In this document: positions 8,513-16,437 of the stretch, in pieces
Position numbering within the stretch: the stretch's first letter is position 1
Layout: each line of letters begins with the position of its first letter
Origin: Planctobacterium sp047947135
Lineage (GTDB): Bacteria > Pseudomonadota > Gammaproteobacteria > Enterobacterales > Alteromonadaceae
DNA: 64,000 nucleotides
Assembly (NCBI GenBank): GCA_047947135.1
Contig: CP170457.1
Span: 4,340,001 to 4,404,000 of the forward strand
Direction of reading: 5' to 3'
The notes under the pieces: generated by a model
What the model saw: the letters and a program-made list of their open reading frames with translations, nothing else
What the model was told of the DNA's origin: nothing
Databases searched by the model: none
Made by a program: the position numbers and the translations under genes

Positions 8513-8834
8513 ACACGCAATATGAAACTTTTTTACAGAATTCGCTGCAGAAGTCGCCAGAGCTGGATTTCAGAGGATATTTTTAGAAATGAAAAGGCGG
8601 AAAACCGCCTTTCCAGGGAGACATACTATAGGCTATTTGCCCCAGTACGCACAGGTTCACTACGCCTGCGACCTGTAACTTAACGCATTTTTAAACCAAG
8701 TTGCGGGGAAAAGTGACGACTGGTCAGATTTACGTGATAAATGGCAGGAATCCCAGACAAAAACAGTTTCTGGCAATGGACAATATCCGTTTAATTGCCT
8801 ACTCTAGCGCCAAAAAACTATTGCAGGAACCACG
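8513..8834. other. Intergenic region between the thr promoter and the PhnA-like gene
   Basis: No gene seen. It contains a symmetric hairpin AAAGGCGG-aaaa-CCGCCTTT (8593-8612) that could act as a terminator or cruciform; no gene ends next to it, so its role is unclear. Confidence 0.4.
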
Positions 8835-9404
8835 ATGCTGGATAAATTGCTGGATCGTAGCGAAAACAAATGTGAACTTTGCAGTGCCACCGAGCAATTA
8901 GCAGCATTCCCGGTAGAGCCATTTGAACAGGCTGATGTCAGTAACCACGCCTTGTTATGTCAGACATGCAAAGAGCAATTGCAGAATATGGACAGTCTGG
9001 ACAGCAACCATTGGCGCTGCCTCAATGACAGCATGTGGAATCCCAATCCCGCTGTGCAGGTTCTCGCCTACCGACTATTACAAGCGATGCAAGCTGAAGG
9101 CTGGCCACAGGATCTGTTGGAGATGTTATATCTTGATGAAGAAACCCGTGAATGGGCTGATAAAGGTCTGCTCACAGGAGCTGCCCAGGTAAAACATATG
9201 GACAGTAACGGCGTAGTACTTCAGGCGGGCGACTCTGTCACGCTTATCAAAGACCTCAATGTTAAGGGTGCCGGATTTATCGCGAAACGCGGTACCGCAG
9301 TGCGCAACATCAGTCTGGTGTTGGATAATCCTGAGCAAATTGAAGGAAAAGTCAACGGGCAGCAAATCGTCATCTTATGCCAGTATGTTAAAAAGAATAA
9401 ATAG
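8835..9404 (+). CDS. PhnA/YjdM-family zinc-ribbon protein
   Basis: 189 residues. The N terminus has a zinc-ribbon-like pair, CELC (about residues 14-17) and CQTC (about 43-46). The C-terminal PhnA domain runs from about residue 118: MDSNGVVLQAGDSVTLIKDL, then KRGTAVRNISL and IEGKVNGQQIVIL. This fits the YjdM (formerly PhnA) family; despite the old name these proteins are not shown to be phosphonoacetate hydrolases, and their role is unclear. The middle section, rich in Trp and Leu (residues 60-105), fits the longer form of the family. AGGA lies seven bases before the ATG. It stands alone. Confidence 0.85.
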   Translation: MLDKLLDRSENKCELCSATEQLAAFPVEPFEQADVSNHALLCQTCKEQLQNMDSLDSNHWRCLNDSMWNPNPAVQVLAYRLLQAMQAEGWPQDLLEMLYLDEETREWADKGLLTGAAQVKHMDSNGVVLQAGDSVTLIKDLNVKGAGFIAKRGTAVRNISLVLDNPEQIEGKVNGQQIVILCQYVKKNK

Positions 9405-9443
9405 CTCCTGGCAATGTTCCCTGACAGGGATAGGCGCTATGCA

Positions 9444-9815
9444 TTATAGATGGCGCCCCACGGTTTCGACGATATCAAAGGGTGAAGTGTTAAACGCCAC
9501 TTTGCATTGCGGCGCTTTCTCTTTAATCAGATTGATTATATTTTCGAAAGTCAGCAGATAATTGGCGTCATTGCGGATACCGGCGCCAATAACAACTATG
9601 TCATGTGGCCTGTCTAACAAGCGCAATCTCACTTCTTCTAATGCTGTGTGAATGTTATCAATCAGGCACCATTGCACCTTATGTCCTTGCCTGGTCAGCT
9701 TATTAAAAGCGACCTGCAATCCATCATCCAGCTTCTCTTTGGATAACTTTGGAAATTTTTTATAGTTTACGGCATCACTGCTCACACCAATCAACAATAT
9801 CTTTTTATTCACCAA
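9444..9815 (-). CDS. Conserved hypothetical protein, Rossmann-like
   Basis: 123 residues with no signal peptide or membrane segment. The start MVNKKILLIGVSSDAVNY looks like a beta-strand and glycine loop. A central DIVVIGAGIRNDANYLLTFENIINLIKEKAPQCKVAFN resembles a small family of proteobacterial proteins I have seen only as hypothetical, with the recurring pattern GAGIR...FE.iIN.....AP...iaFN..P.D. No catalytic motif is recognised. It is convergent with the PhnA-like gene and monocistronic. Confidence 0.75.
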   Translation of the reverse strand: MVNKKILLIGVSSDAVNYKKFPKLSKEKLDDGLQVAFNKLTRQGHKVQWCLIDNIHTALEEVRLRLLDRPHDIVVIGAGIRNDANYLLTFENIINLIKEKAPQCKVAFNTSPFDIVETVGRHL

Positions 9816-10042
9816 TCATTCTCTAACGTCAAACGGGATCTGTGCCCGAATGTTAATTTAATTATAAAGAGTGCAAGGTATAGCACAAATCCTGGATTAC
9901 TGCATGGCGTTGCCCGAGGAACTGCAGATTTCTGATTTAACTGACAAAATTTGCGTTTCATCTTTTCTGGCTAACAGATTTGTAGATTTGAGTCATATTA
10001 GAATGTACGTCCCAGTATCGATTAAACGTAGGAGAACCACAA

Positions 10043-10465
10043 ATGAGCGACACCCAATCATCACAAGCCACCTGCTTGTGCGGCAAAATTGGAATCAATG
10101 TGCAAAAGATGTCTAGCGACGTTGGCGCCTGTCACTGTGACACTTGCCGTAAGTGGACTGGCGGTCCATTATTGGCCGTGGACTGTCATACCGACGTCAC
10201 CTTCACAAATGAAGATGACATTACCCGGTACGCATCTTCCGATTGGGCAGAAAGAGGGTTTTGTCGCCACTGTGGCACACACTTGTTTTACAAACTTCAA
10301 CTGAATGGTCAGTACATTATGCCTGCGGGCTTATTTGATAAAGAAACGCAACTGACATTTGATCATCAAATATTTATCGAGCAAAAGCCCAACTACTACC
10401 AATTCGCCAACGACACCAAGACCATGACGGGTGAAGAAGTATTTGCACAATTCAACAGCGAATAA
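10043..10465 (+). CDS. GFA (CENP-V/GFA) family zinc protein
   Basis: 140 residues with the full cysteine pattern of the family: CLCGKIG (start), CHCDTCRKWTGG (about residues 29-40) and CRHCGTHLF (about 76-84). The fold binds structural and catalytic zinc. The founding member acts on S-hydroxymethyl-glutathione, but most members are uncharacterised, and that reaction should not be assumed here. AGGAG lies eight bases before the ATG. It is a single gene with no formaldehyde-related neighbours. Confidence 0.9.
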   Translation: MSDTQSSQATCLCGKIGINVQKMSSDVGACHCDTCRKWTGGPLLAVDCHTDVTFTNEDDITRYASSDWAERGFCRHCGTHLFYKLQLNGQYIMPAGLFDKETQLTFDHQIFIEQKPNYYQFANDTKTMTGEEVFAQFNSE

Positions 10466-10657
10466 CGTACCTCTCTTTCCAGACAAGCACTAAAGAGCTT
10501 GGGTGGCTCTGTCCAAACTAATGTCATTCAGGAAATGGAGCCATAACAACGCGCTTGAATAACGCTTTGGTTAAGCCGTTGTTACAAACCTTTTGTAGAG
10601 CCAACAAGCAACATGCTGTAGTCTGCACGCCTGTTTTTCCAATGTTCAAGGATGATT

Positions 10658-12085
10658 ATGAGATTAATCGTATTTCTTTTGGTCGCGCTGCAAGCTTTCA
10701 AAGTATTTGCAGGGAGTGTTTTTAGTGAACTTCCGCAAGTTATCGACCCAAATGCCCGTTACCTGTTCTATTCCCACGGATACATCGTTGAAGGCAGCGA
10801 TGCTAAGCCTGAGCACCCTCGATGGGGTGTGTATGACTTTCCGGCCATTTTAGACACCTTATCGGAGTTTGACGCAAATATTATTGCCGAACACCGGGCG
10901 GCAGAGACCAATCCGTTTGAACATGCGAAAAAGCTGCAAAAACAGGTTCAACATCTTATCGACAGTGGCGTATCCGAAAAAAACATTTCCCTAGTCGGTT
11001 TTTCTCGTGGTGGTTTTATCACCGCAATAACCTCCAGTTATTTGGCCAATAAAAACCTTAATTATGTAATCCTGGCAGCTTGTACCAGCAGCTTAGCCGA
11101 CCATGATGATGTTGTACTCTATGGCAATATTTTATCGGTATATGAAACCTCCGATGCCGTTGGCTCTTGCGAACATGCCGTGGAGCGCAGCGCTGAAAAT
11201 GTTGTCTCGTTTACCGAAATAGCGATTTCAACAGGTCGAGAACATGGCGCGTTCTACCGCCCCATCGACGCCTGGGTTAAACCGGTAAAAAACTGGTGGA
11301 ACAAACACGAAGCTTCTGTACCTTACAGCGTGCCACGTAGTGAGGTCATAAAACTTGTTGAGCCTTCGTCCCAAAGGGTATATCCCCTGTATATCAAACT
11401 TCCCCGCTCCTACAAGCACCGACCAAACGCACGTTATCCCGTCATTTATCTGACTGATGCACTATACAGTTTTCCTCTGGTGTCTGGAGCGACTCGATTT
11501 CCCATGAATAGCGGCAGCATGCAAGAAGCGATTATCGTCGCGATTTCATACTCGCAAGGTTCTAGAGGCTCATCAAGCCGGGTGCGCGACTTTACTCCGT
11601 CAGTTGCACAGGACTGGAAGATGAAAACAGGCAATGCAGAAGGGCATCTAGCATTTTTTAAGGACATTGTATTTCCTTACGTTGAGTCAAAATACCGAAT
11701 AGATCCTGAAAACAGAACCTATGCTGGAAACTCGCTAGGTGGGCTATTTGGTGCTTATGTACTCTTTATTTCTCCGGAAACGTTTTCCAGTTATATCATT
11801 GGTAGTCCATCGGTGTGGTTTAATGACAATTATTTGTTGTCACTGGATGCTCAAAAATCTACGCACAAAACCAAGGTCTATTTGTCAGTCGGTAGCTTAG
11901 AAAGGCCTCAATTCGGTGAGCGCGAAGACATGGTGCAAGGCGCAAAATTGCTCGCAGAAAAGATTCAAAAGGAATCGCCAGACAATGTGATATTAAACTT
12001 CAGAATTATTGATGGCGCGTCGCATTCAACCGCTTTTCCCACCACCTTGATCCAGGGACTGGACTGGATTCATGGCAAAAAGTGA
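10658..12085 (+). CDS. Secreted protein with two alpha/beta-hydrolase domains (C-terminal esterase D/Fes-like)
   Basis: 475 residues. The start is set at the second ATG (10658), five bases after AAGGA; an ATG at 10652 overlaps that site. A signal peptide ends near VFAGS. Domain 1 (about 30-210) has a nucleophile elbow GFSRGGFIT and resembles small secreted alpha/beta-hydrolases. Domain 2 (about 225-475) is of the putative esterase family (PF00756 type): YPVIYLTDALY, the elbow YAGNSLGGLFGAYVL, SPSVWFN, and a late catalytic-type His in DGASHSTAF. That family includes esterase D, enterochelin esterase-like and acyl-ester hydrolases. The substrate is unknown. The fusion of two complete hydrolase domains in one chain is unusual. 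Confidence 0.8.
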   Translation: MRLIVFLLVALQAFKVFAGSVFSELPQVIDPNARYLFYSHGYIVEGSDAKPEHPRWGVYDFPAILDTLSEFDANIIAEHRAAETNPFEHAKKLQKQVQHLIDSGVSEKNISLVGFSRGGFITAITSSYLANKNLNYVILAACTSSLADHDDVVLYGNILSVYETSDAVGSCEHAVERSAENVVSFTEIAISTGREHGAFYRPIDAWVKPVKNWWNKHEASVPYSVPRSEVIKLVEPSSQRVYPLYIKLPRSYKHRPNARYPVIYLTDALYSFPLVSGATRFPMNSGSMQEAIIVAISYSQGSRGSSSRVRDFTPSVAQDWKMKTGNAEGHLAFFKDIVFPYVESKYRIDPENRTYAGNSLGGLFGAYVLFISPETFSSYIIGSPSVWFNDNYLLSLDAQKSTHKTKVYLSVGSLERPQFGEREDMVQGAKLLAEKIQKESPDNVILNFRIIDGASHSTAFPTTLIQGLDWIHGKK

Positions 12086-12722
12086 GTCAATTACTTTAAT
12101 CAGTTCTCTGGTAGCCAGTTTTTTTCACAAGCTGATGCTCAACGCTAATGATGTCCCTTTGAATTAGACAACCCGAATTCTGAAACGCAGAGTTCAGTGC
12201 CATTAACGTCTTGTCGGCGGCAAATACGGTGTTATTGCCAACTCGTAATATTACTCACTCAAGAAAAGAATTTAATATGCGGTATACATATCAGACATAA
12301 CTGAATCTATGGTCGTCCATGGAAGAGGAGCCGCCAGCCAGAACAAGTGAAATCGAACATTCTTCAGTGTTCGCTCCAGAAAGGAGGGGCCATTAGATTA
12401 AGTGGCAATGAAAGCCAACCGTTCAAGTATTGAGCTATTTGTTAAAAACTTTATTGTTTCACCTCTCTTCTGAAATATGTTCTAAATCTATTAAAGTTAA
12501 CAACTATATTCTTTGGGGTTATGGCCCGATATAACGAAAAAAACAAATTGCAGACCTATTAGTTAATTACTGTATTGGCACCGACATGAAATGTCACCAT
12601 CGAGATATAATGAGCATTAATTCATACACATTCACACGAAACTAACTATTTTGTTGCCAAATATTCATTATCGTGCGATTCTTAGTATATATATACTGAT
12701 TATTGTCACGGTAGCGATAAAT
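12086..12722. other. AT-rich intergenic region before the hip locus
   Basis: 637 bases with no coding region supported. Its base use is more AT-rich than the neighbours. It holds a small hairpin (CGAACA 12354-12359 with TGTTCG 12368-12373) and, near the end, the palindrome AGTATATATATACT (12684-12697), 25 bases before the hipB ATG and a candidate operator or -10 region. No partner remnant of the downstream LysR fragment was found here. Confidence 0.4.
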
Positions 12723-13070
12723 ATGGCGACAGAAATAGCACCACATAAAAGCAGGCATCACCCTGAGCTTGCCCAAATACAAGCAACTGGTGATCAGCTG
12801 CAGCAACTCCTTGCTGGCCTGGCTAAAACCCTCGAACAGCAGGAGCTGGACCCGGCCAGTTATACGCATCATTCCCGCATTCCGGATGTTGTCTCGCGTT
12901 ACAGACGCGAGCATAAAATGAACAAAGGCGATTTGGCACTGCTGGCAGGTGTGACACCCAACACCTTAACCAAGTTATTGAATAACCATCCCAATATGCG
13001 TGTTGAAACCGTACTCAGTATTCTTGAATCCCTTGGCCTGACACTCTATGTAGGACCGTTAGATGGATAA
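12723..13070 (+). CDS. hipB: HipB-like XRE antitoxin/repressor of a hipBST-type locus
   Basis: 115 residues from the ATG at 12723; an in-frame upstream extension to 12651 would add an unlikely hydrophobic leader and was rejected. The C-terminal half is a helix-turn-helix of XRE type: IPDVVSRYRREHKMNKGDLALLAGVTPNTLTKLLNN, followed by VETVLSILESLGLTL, typical of HipB. The N-terminal 50 residues form a Gln/Leu-rich helical extension. The stop overlaps the hipS start by eight bases. In known systems HipB represses the operon through operators near the promoter. Confidence 0.85.
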   Translation: MATEIAPHKSRHHPELAQIQATGDQLQQLLAGLAKTLEQQELDPASYTHHSRIPDVVSRYRREHKMNKGDLALLAGVTPNTLTKLLNNHPNMRVETVLSILESLGLTLYVGPLDG

Positions 13071-13404
13071 TCCTGTGAGAGAAGGCGTAGTGCTGGCCAA
13101 TGGCCGGGTGGCCGGACATATCCGTGAGTTTCGTCATGACAACCGTGATACATACGCGTTTCAATATACCCCGGAGTATCTTGCGTCAGGCAGTCCTGTT
13201 GGACACGCATATCCGTTACAGGAAACAGCGTTTGAATCTGATGCTTTACCGCCTTTTTTTGAAAATCTCATCAGTGAAGGCTGGATACGAACCCACCAGA
13301 GTAAACAGGCAAGGCTTGATAAACAGGATTCATTTGGCCTGCTGTTGGCCAACGGTGATGATCTCATAGGGGCGTTGTCTGTGGTCACGGTGGAGCGCAC
13401 TTAG
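13063..13404 (+). CDS. hipS: HipS-like protein (stand-alone HipA N-terminal subdomain)
   Basis: 113 residues matching the N-terminal subdomain of HipA kinases (Couple_hipA type): VVLANGRVAGHIREF, the YAFQYTPEYL strand, PPFFENLISEGWIR and DSFGLLLANGDDLIGALSVV. In E. coli O127:H6 this piece is a separate gene, hipS, whose product is the antitoxin of HipT. The stop TAG (13402-13404) abuts the ATG of the kinase gene and both are in the same frame. A single amber change in a former hipA would give the same picture, but the kinase start and length favour a true tripartite system. Confidence 0.8.
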   Translation: MDNPVREGVVLANGRVAGHIREFRHDNRDTYAFQYTPEYLASGSPVGHAYPLQETAFESDALPPFFENLISEGWIRTHQSKQARLDKQDSFGLLLANGDDLIGALSVVTVERT

Positions 13405-14412
13405 ATGGGGATTTGCAAGGGCATACTTAAGACCGTATCTGACAACCAGCTTTCAGGAGGCTACAGCAAACGGTTTCTGAAAGAGATGTTTGGAGTATCC
13501 GTAGCGCCAGAAAACGGGTTTACCATTGGCACCACAGCACATGAGTTTGATCACCTCGCACCGAAATACACCAAAGGGGCGTCAATATCCGGTGTACAAC
13601 GAAAGCTGCTAATGGAGTTGGACGGTGACAAGCTGGTTCCGGTAGCCAGAGGGGGCCGTTACATTGTGAAACCCGCCCCTACCAATCTGCCGTGCCTGCC
13701 TGAAAATGAGCATGCCATGATGTGCCTTGCCCGAGCAGTCGGGTTTCAGGTGGCACAATGCGCCGTGCTTCCGTTCGAAGATGGTGAGCTGGGCTACGTC
13801 GTCAGGCGTTTTGACATTATGCCCGATGGCCGGCGTATGTTTATCGAAGATGGTGCGTCACTGTGCAACGTCCATCCAAAAAACAAAGGCAGTGTTGCAC
13901 TATCGTATGAATCGTCTCTGTTAAAAATGTATGAGACGGCCGGCAAAAAGATGCCTGTATTACTCAACGGTTTTCGGCAGGTGGTGTTTGCGTATTTGAT
14001 TGGCAATAACGATCTGCATTTAAAGAACTTCTCAATGTACAGACCGCCTGATTCACGCAGTACGACAATGAGTGATTATACACCGGTATATGATGTGCTT
14101 TCTGTATTTCCTTATCCGGATTACAACGGCGACTATCTGACGCTAAGTTTGTTGGAATCGGAGGTAGACGGAGATTTCTCACCCGCCTACGACGCCTATG
14201 GTTATTACACTCAGCATGACTTTATTCAACTGGGGAAAAACATCGGGCTGAACGAAAAGGCGGCAACGACGTTTGTCAGCAGGCTGGCCCGTGAAGTCGA
14301 AAAGCATCTGGGGCATTGTCTTAGGGGATCAGCTTTACCACAGGATATGAAAGATATTCTCCAGACAAAGATAACCGAGAGGCTGGAGTGCATGAGCAGA
14401 AAACCAATGTAA
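13405..14412 (+). CDS. hipT: HipT-like serine/threonine kinase toxin
   Basis: 335 residues, the length I recall for E. coli O127:H6 HipT. The Gly-rich loop carries the S-I-S motif (GASISGVQRKLL), known in HipT as its autophosphorylation site and different from the canonical HipA loop. Other kinase features: RYIVKPAPTNLP with the ATP lysine, ENEHAMM, the catalytic LIGNNDLHLKNFSMY, and metal-binding Asp in VYDVLSVFPYP. HipT phosphorylates tryptophanyl-tRNA synthetase in the characterised case; the target here is not known. GGAG lies nine bases before the ATG. The N terminus (MGICKGILK) resembles that of HipT as I remember it, supporting this start. Confidence 0.83.
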   Translation: MGICKGILKTVSDNQLSGGYSKRFLKEMFGVSVAPENGFTIGTTAHEFDHLAPKYTKGASISGVQRKLLMELDGDKLVPVARGGRYIVKPAPTNLPCLPENEHAMMCLARAVGFQVAQCAVLPFEDGELGYVVRRFDIMPDGRRMFIEDGASLCNVHPKNKGSVALSYESSLLKMYETAGKKMPVLLNGFRQVVFAYLIGNNDLHLKNFSMYRPPDSRSTTMSDYTPVYDVLSVFPYPDYNGDYLTLSLLESEVDGDFSPAYDAYGYYTQHDFIQLGKNIGLNEKAATTFVSRLAREVEKHLGHCLRGSALPQDMKDILQTKITERLECMSRKPM

Positions 14413-14413
14413 A

Positions 14414-14605
14414 TTGCTACTACATCTGATTTATTGTGAAAATTACTTAAACAATGGACAGCTCAAGCAATTGCTGCCAAACCTGCAACTGCCGGAAGTC
14501 AATATCTCATTAGTGTATCCTCGGCTTCGTCACCAAAGTTCAGCCGCCAAAGCTTTCCTGGAAGAAATGAGAAGATCTAACAGGCAGGTTAATGCCCCAT
14601 TTTAA
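14414..14605 (+). pseudogene. Remnant of a LysR-type regulator (C-terminal end only)
   Basis: 64 codons reading into LKQLLPNLQLPEVNISLVYP then RLRHQSSAAKAFLEEMR, which is the typical end of the LysR substrate-binding domain (…LLP.w.lP...i..vYP.rr..s...raFl..l). Nothing of the DNA-binding domain is present. It begins directly after hipT, so the hip locus or an associated rearrangement seems to have removed the 5' part. Confidence 0.65.
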
Positions 14606-14787
14606 CGATTGATAACAGCGCAATATCAGCAAATATCGACAAAGCAAACTCCAGCAGACTGACCGCTTACGGAAAAATTCGCCGGTCATATCGCCTATAT
14701 TCAACTGACATTTAGAACTCCAAACGTCAAAAGGCCGGATAACTGTCGGTAGAGCAAATGGACTGGTTAAAAGGCGACTAAAACTGA

Positions 14788-15057
14788 CTAAGCATAGTCG
14801 TCGACATGGGTTTGTCCCTTATCGTCTTTGTATATACCTTTGTGTTCAGGCTCTTGCTGTATGGCCTGCTTTTTCTTTTTTTTCTTGCGCTGCTCTTTCT
14901 CTCGCGCTTCCCGCTCTTCGGCGTGCAGTTCCTGTTCTTCGTCATTCAACGGGCGCAACACAGCATCTTTACTAATCTGCTGTACTTTCTGTTCTTCCGG
15001 TTGCAGCGGAATCTTGCCTTCTCGAGGCAGGATATAAAAAAGTAGATCACTGCTCAT
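14788..15057 (-). CDS. Small charged hypothetical protein with lysine-rich coiled coil
   Basis: 89 residues. N-terminal MSSDLLFYILPREGKIPLQP, then a long charged helix (DEEQELHAEEREAREKEQ) running into six consecutive lysines, and a C-terminal GIYKDDKGQTHVDDYA. No signal peptide or known domain. I do not recognise it with certainty. Low complexity makes a chance ORF possible, but the ordered N and C termini around the charged helix and its position as a separate unit suggest a real gene. The ribosome-binding site is weak. Confidence 0.6.
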   Translation of the reverse strand: MSSDLLFYILPREGKIPLQPEEQKVQQISKDAVLRPLNDEEQELHAEEREAREKEQRKKKKKKQAIQQEPEHKGIYKDDKGQTHVDDYA

Positions 15058-15361
15058 GGTCGCGCACCTGTTTCACCCTCGACATCAACGGATGTCATTC
15101 TGACTCATATTGACTTTACCCATAATAGATAAAGCAATCTTCACACCAACATTGTACATTTTTTACACTATTTATACTATTATCGACTGATTTTGGATTT
15201 CATTTAACTTCCCAAAACCAATTCATATACCTATGAAGAACGCTGTAGTTCTATCTTATGCCAAAAATATCAGCGAATATGCTTTTTTTCACTCGGCCAG
15301 GGCTTGCATATCATCGCGGGGTTGGTTATCGTCTAAAAAAAGCAAATATGCACAAAAAATT
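15058..15361. other. his operon promoter region
   Basis: 304 bases without a gene. A plausible sigma-70 promoter is TTGTAC (15152-15157), a 17-base spacer, and TACTAT (15175-15180), which would give a leader of about 175 bases before hisL. The DNA is AT-rich here. Confidence 0.45.
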
Positions 15362-15409
15362 ATGAAAACGAATCTGAAAGCAACCGTACATCACCATCAC
15401 CTAGCATAA
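15362..15409 (+). CDS. hisL: his operon leader peptide with four consecutive His codons
   Basis: 15 residues, MKTNLKATVHHHHLA. Four His codons in a row (E. coli has seven) mark it as the sensor of histidyl-tRNA charging. It lies just upstream of the attenuator hairpins. Confidence 0.85.
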   Translation: MKTNLKATVHHHHLA

Positions 15410-15426
15410 CCTTTCAGGTTCGTGCT

Positions 15427-15496
15427 GGAAGGTTATTGTTACCCTTCCGGCGGACAGAACACTGAAAACCCCGGAAGGCAACTTTCGGGGTTTTTT
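15427..15496 (+). terminator. his attenuator with pause hairpin, antiterminator and terminator
   Basis: GGAAGG (15427-15432) pairs with CCTTCC (15443-15448). CCTTCCGG (15443-15450) can instead pair perfectly with CCGGAAGG (15471-15478). The latter is the 5' arm of the terminator AAAACCCCGGAAG (15465-15477), loop GCAA, CTTTCGGGGTTTT (15482-15494), ending in a T run. These mutually exclusive helices are a textbook attenuator. Confidence 0.9.
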
Positions 15497-15535
15497 CGTT
15501 TTTGGGACATTATATTTTTTAATTTGAGGTAAGTT

Positions 15536-16435
15536 ATGACAGATCCAAATCGACTTCGCATAGCAATTCAGAAGTCTGGAAGGTTAAGTGAAAAAAGCAT
15601 TGAGCTGTTAAAAGCCATCGGCGTAAAACTGTCTATTCAGGATCGTTTACTTATGTCTCACTCGATCAATATGCCCATAGATCTCATGCGCGTCAGGGAT
15701 GATGATATTCCCGGTCTGGTGATGGACGGTGTTGTTGATATTGGCTTCATTGGCGAAAATGAGCTGGAAGAAAAAATGCTGGAGCGTAAGGCTGCCGGTA
15801 AAAATAGCGACTATGAGTTGCTGAGAAAGCTCGATTACGGCAGTTGTCGCCTATCTATCGCCGTACCCAATGAATTCCCTTATGACAGCGCTAAATCATT
15901 AGCGGGCAAGTCTGTTGCCACCACATACCCTTATCTGCTGGAACGTTATTTCAAAGAAAATAACATTGACGCCAGCAGCGTAATGTTGACCGGTTCGGTG
16001 GAGGTCGCCCCGCGCGCGGGATTAGCGGATGCCATTTGCGATTTGGTTTCAACCGGAGCTACTTTGGAAGCCAATGGGCTAAAAGAAGAAGAAGTTATCT
16101 TCCGCTCCACTGCGGTACTTATCAAAAAAGCCAAACCGCTCAGTGATAGCAAACAACAGTTACTGGATACGTTAATGCCTCGCATTAATGGCGTATTGCA
16201 GGCAAAAGAAAGCAAATACATTATGTTGCACGCACCAAAAGCCAAAATGGATGAGGTAAATGCATTGTTACCCGGCTCTGAAACGCCAACAGTACTGCCG
16301 CTGGCGGCCAATGATACTATGGTCGCATTACATGTTGTCAGCCCCGAAAACCTGTTCTGGGAGACCATGGAAAAGCTGAAAGAGCTAGGCTGCAGTTCCA
16401 TATTAGTGATGCCAATCGAAAAAATGATGAATTAA
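15536..16435 (+). CDS. hisG: ATP phosphoribosyltransferase (long form)
   Basis: 299 residues; first step of histidine synthesis, joining ATP and PRPP. NRLRIAIQKSGRLSEKSIELL and the PRPP-loop region DAICDLVSTGATLEANGLKE are clear. The C-terminal 75 residues form the ACT-like domain of the long, histidine-inhibited hexameric form. It is the first gene of hisGDCBHAFI, after the attenuator. Confidence 0.97.
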   Translation: MTDPNRLRIAIQKSGRLSEKSIELLKAIGVKLSIQDRLLMSHSINMPIDLMRVRDDDIPGLVMDGVVDIGFIGENELEEKMLERKAAGKNSDYELLRKLDYGSCRLSIAVPNEFPYDSAKSLAGKSVATTYPYLLERYFKENNIDASSVMLTGSVEVAPRAGLADAICDLVSTGATLEANGLKEEEVIFRSTAVLIKKAKPLSDSKQQLLDTLMPRINGVLQAKESKYIMLHAPKAKMDEVNALLPGSETPTVLPLAANDTMVALHVVSPENLFWETMEKLKELGCSSILVMPIEKMMN

Positions 16436-16437
16436 CC

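Noticed and set aside
12651..12722. N-terminal extension of HipB with a hydrophobic segment
   Set aside because: It would put a membrane-like leader on a DNA-binding repressor; the ATG at 12723 gives a normal HipB.
13063..14412. hipA pseudogene with an amber codon
   Set aside because: Kept as an alternative only. The 335-residue kinase, S-I-S loop and start right after the TAG fit a HipBST system better.
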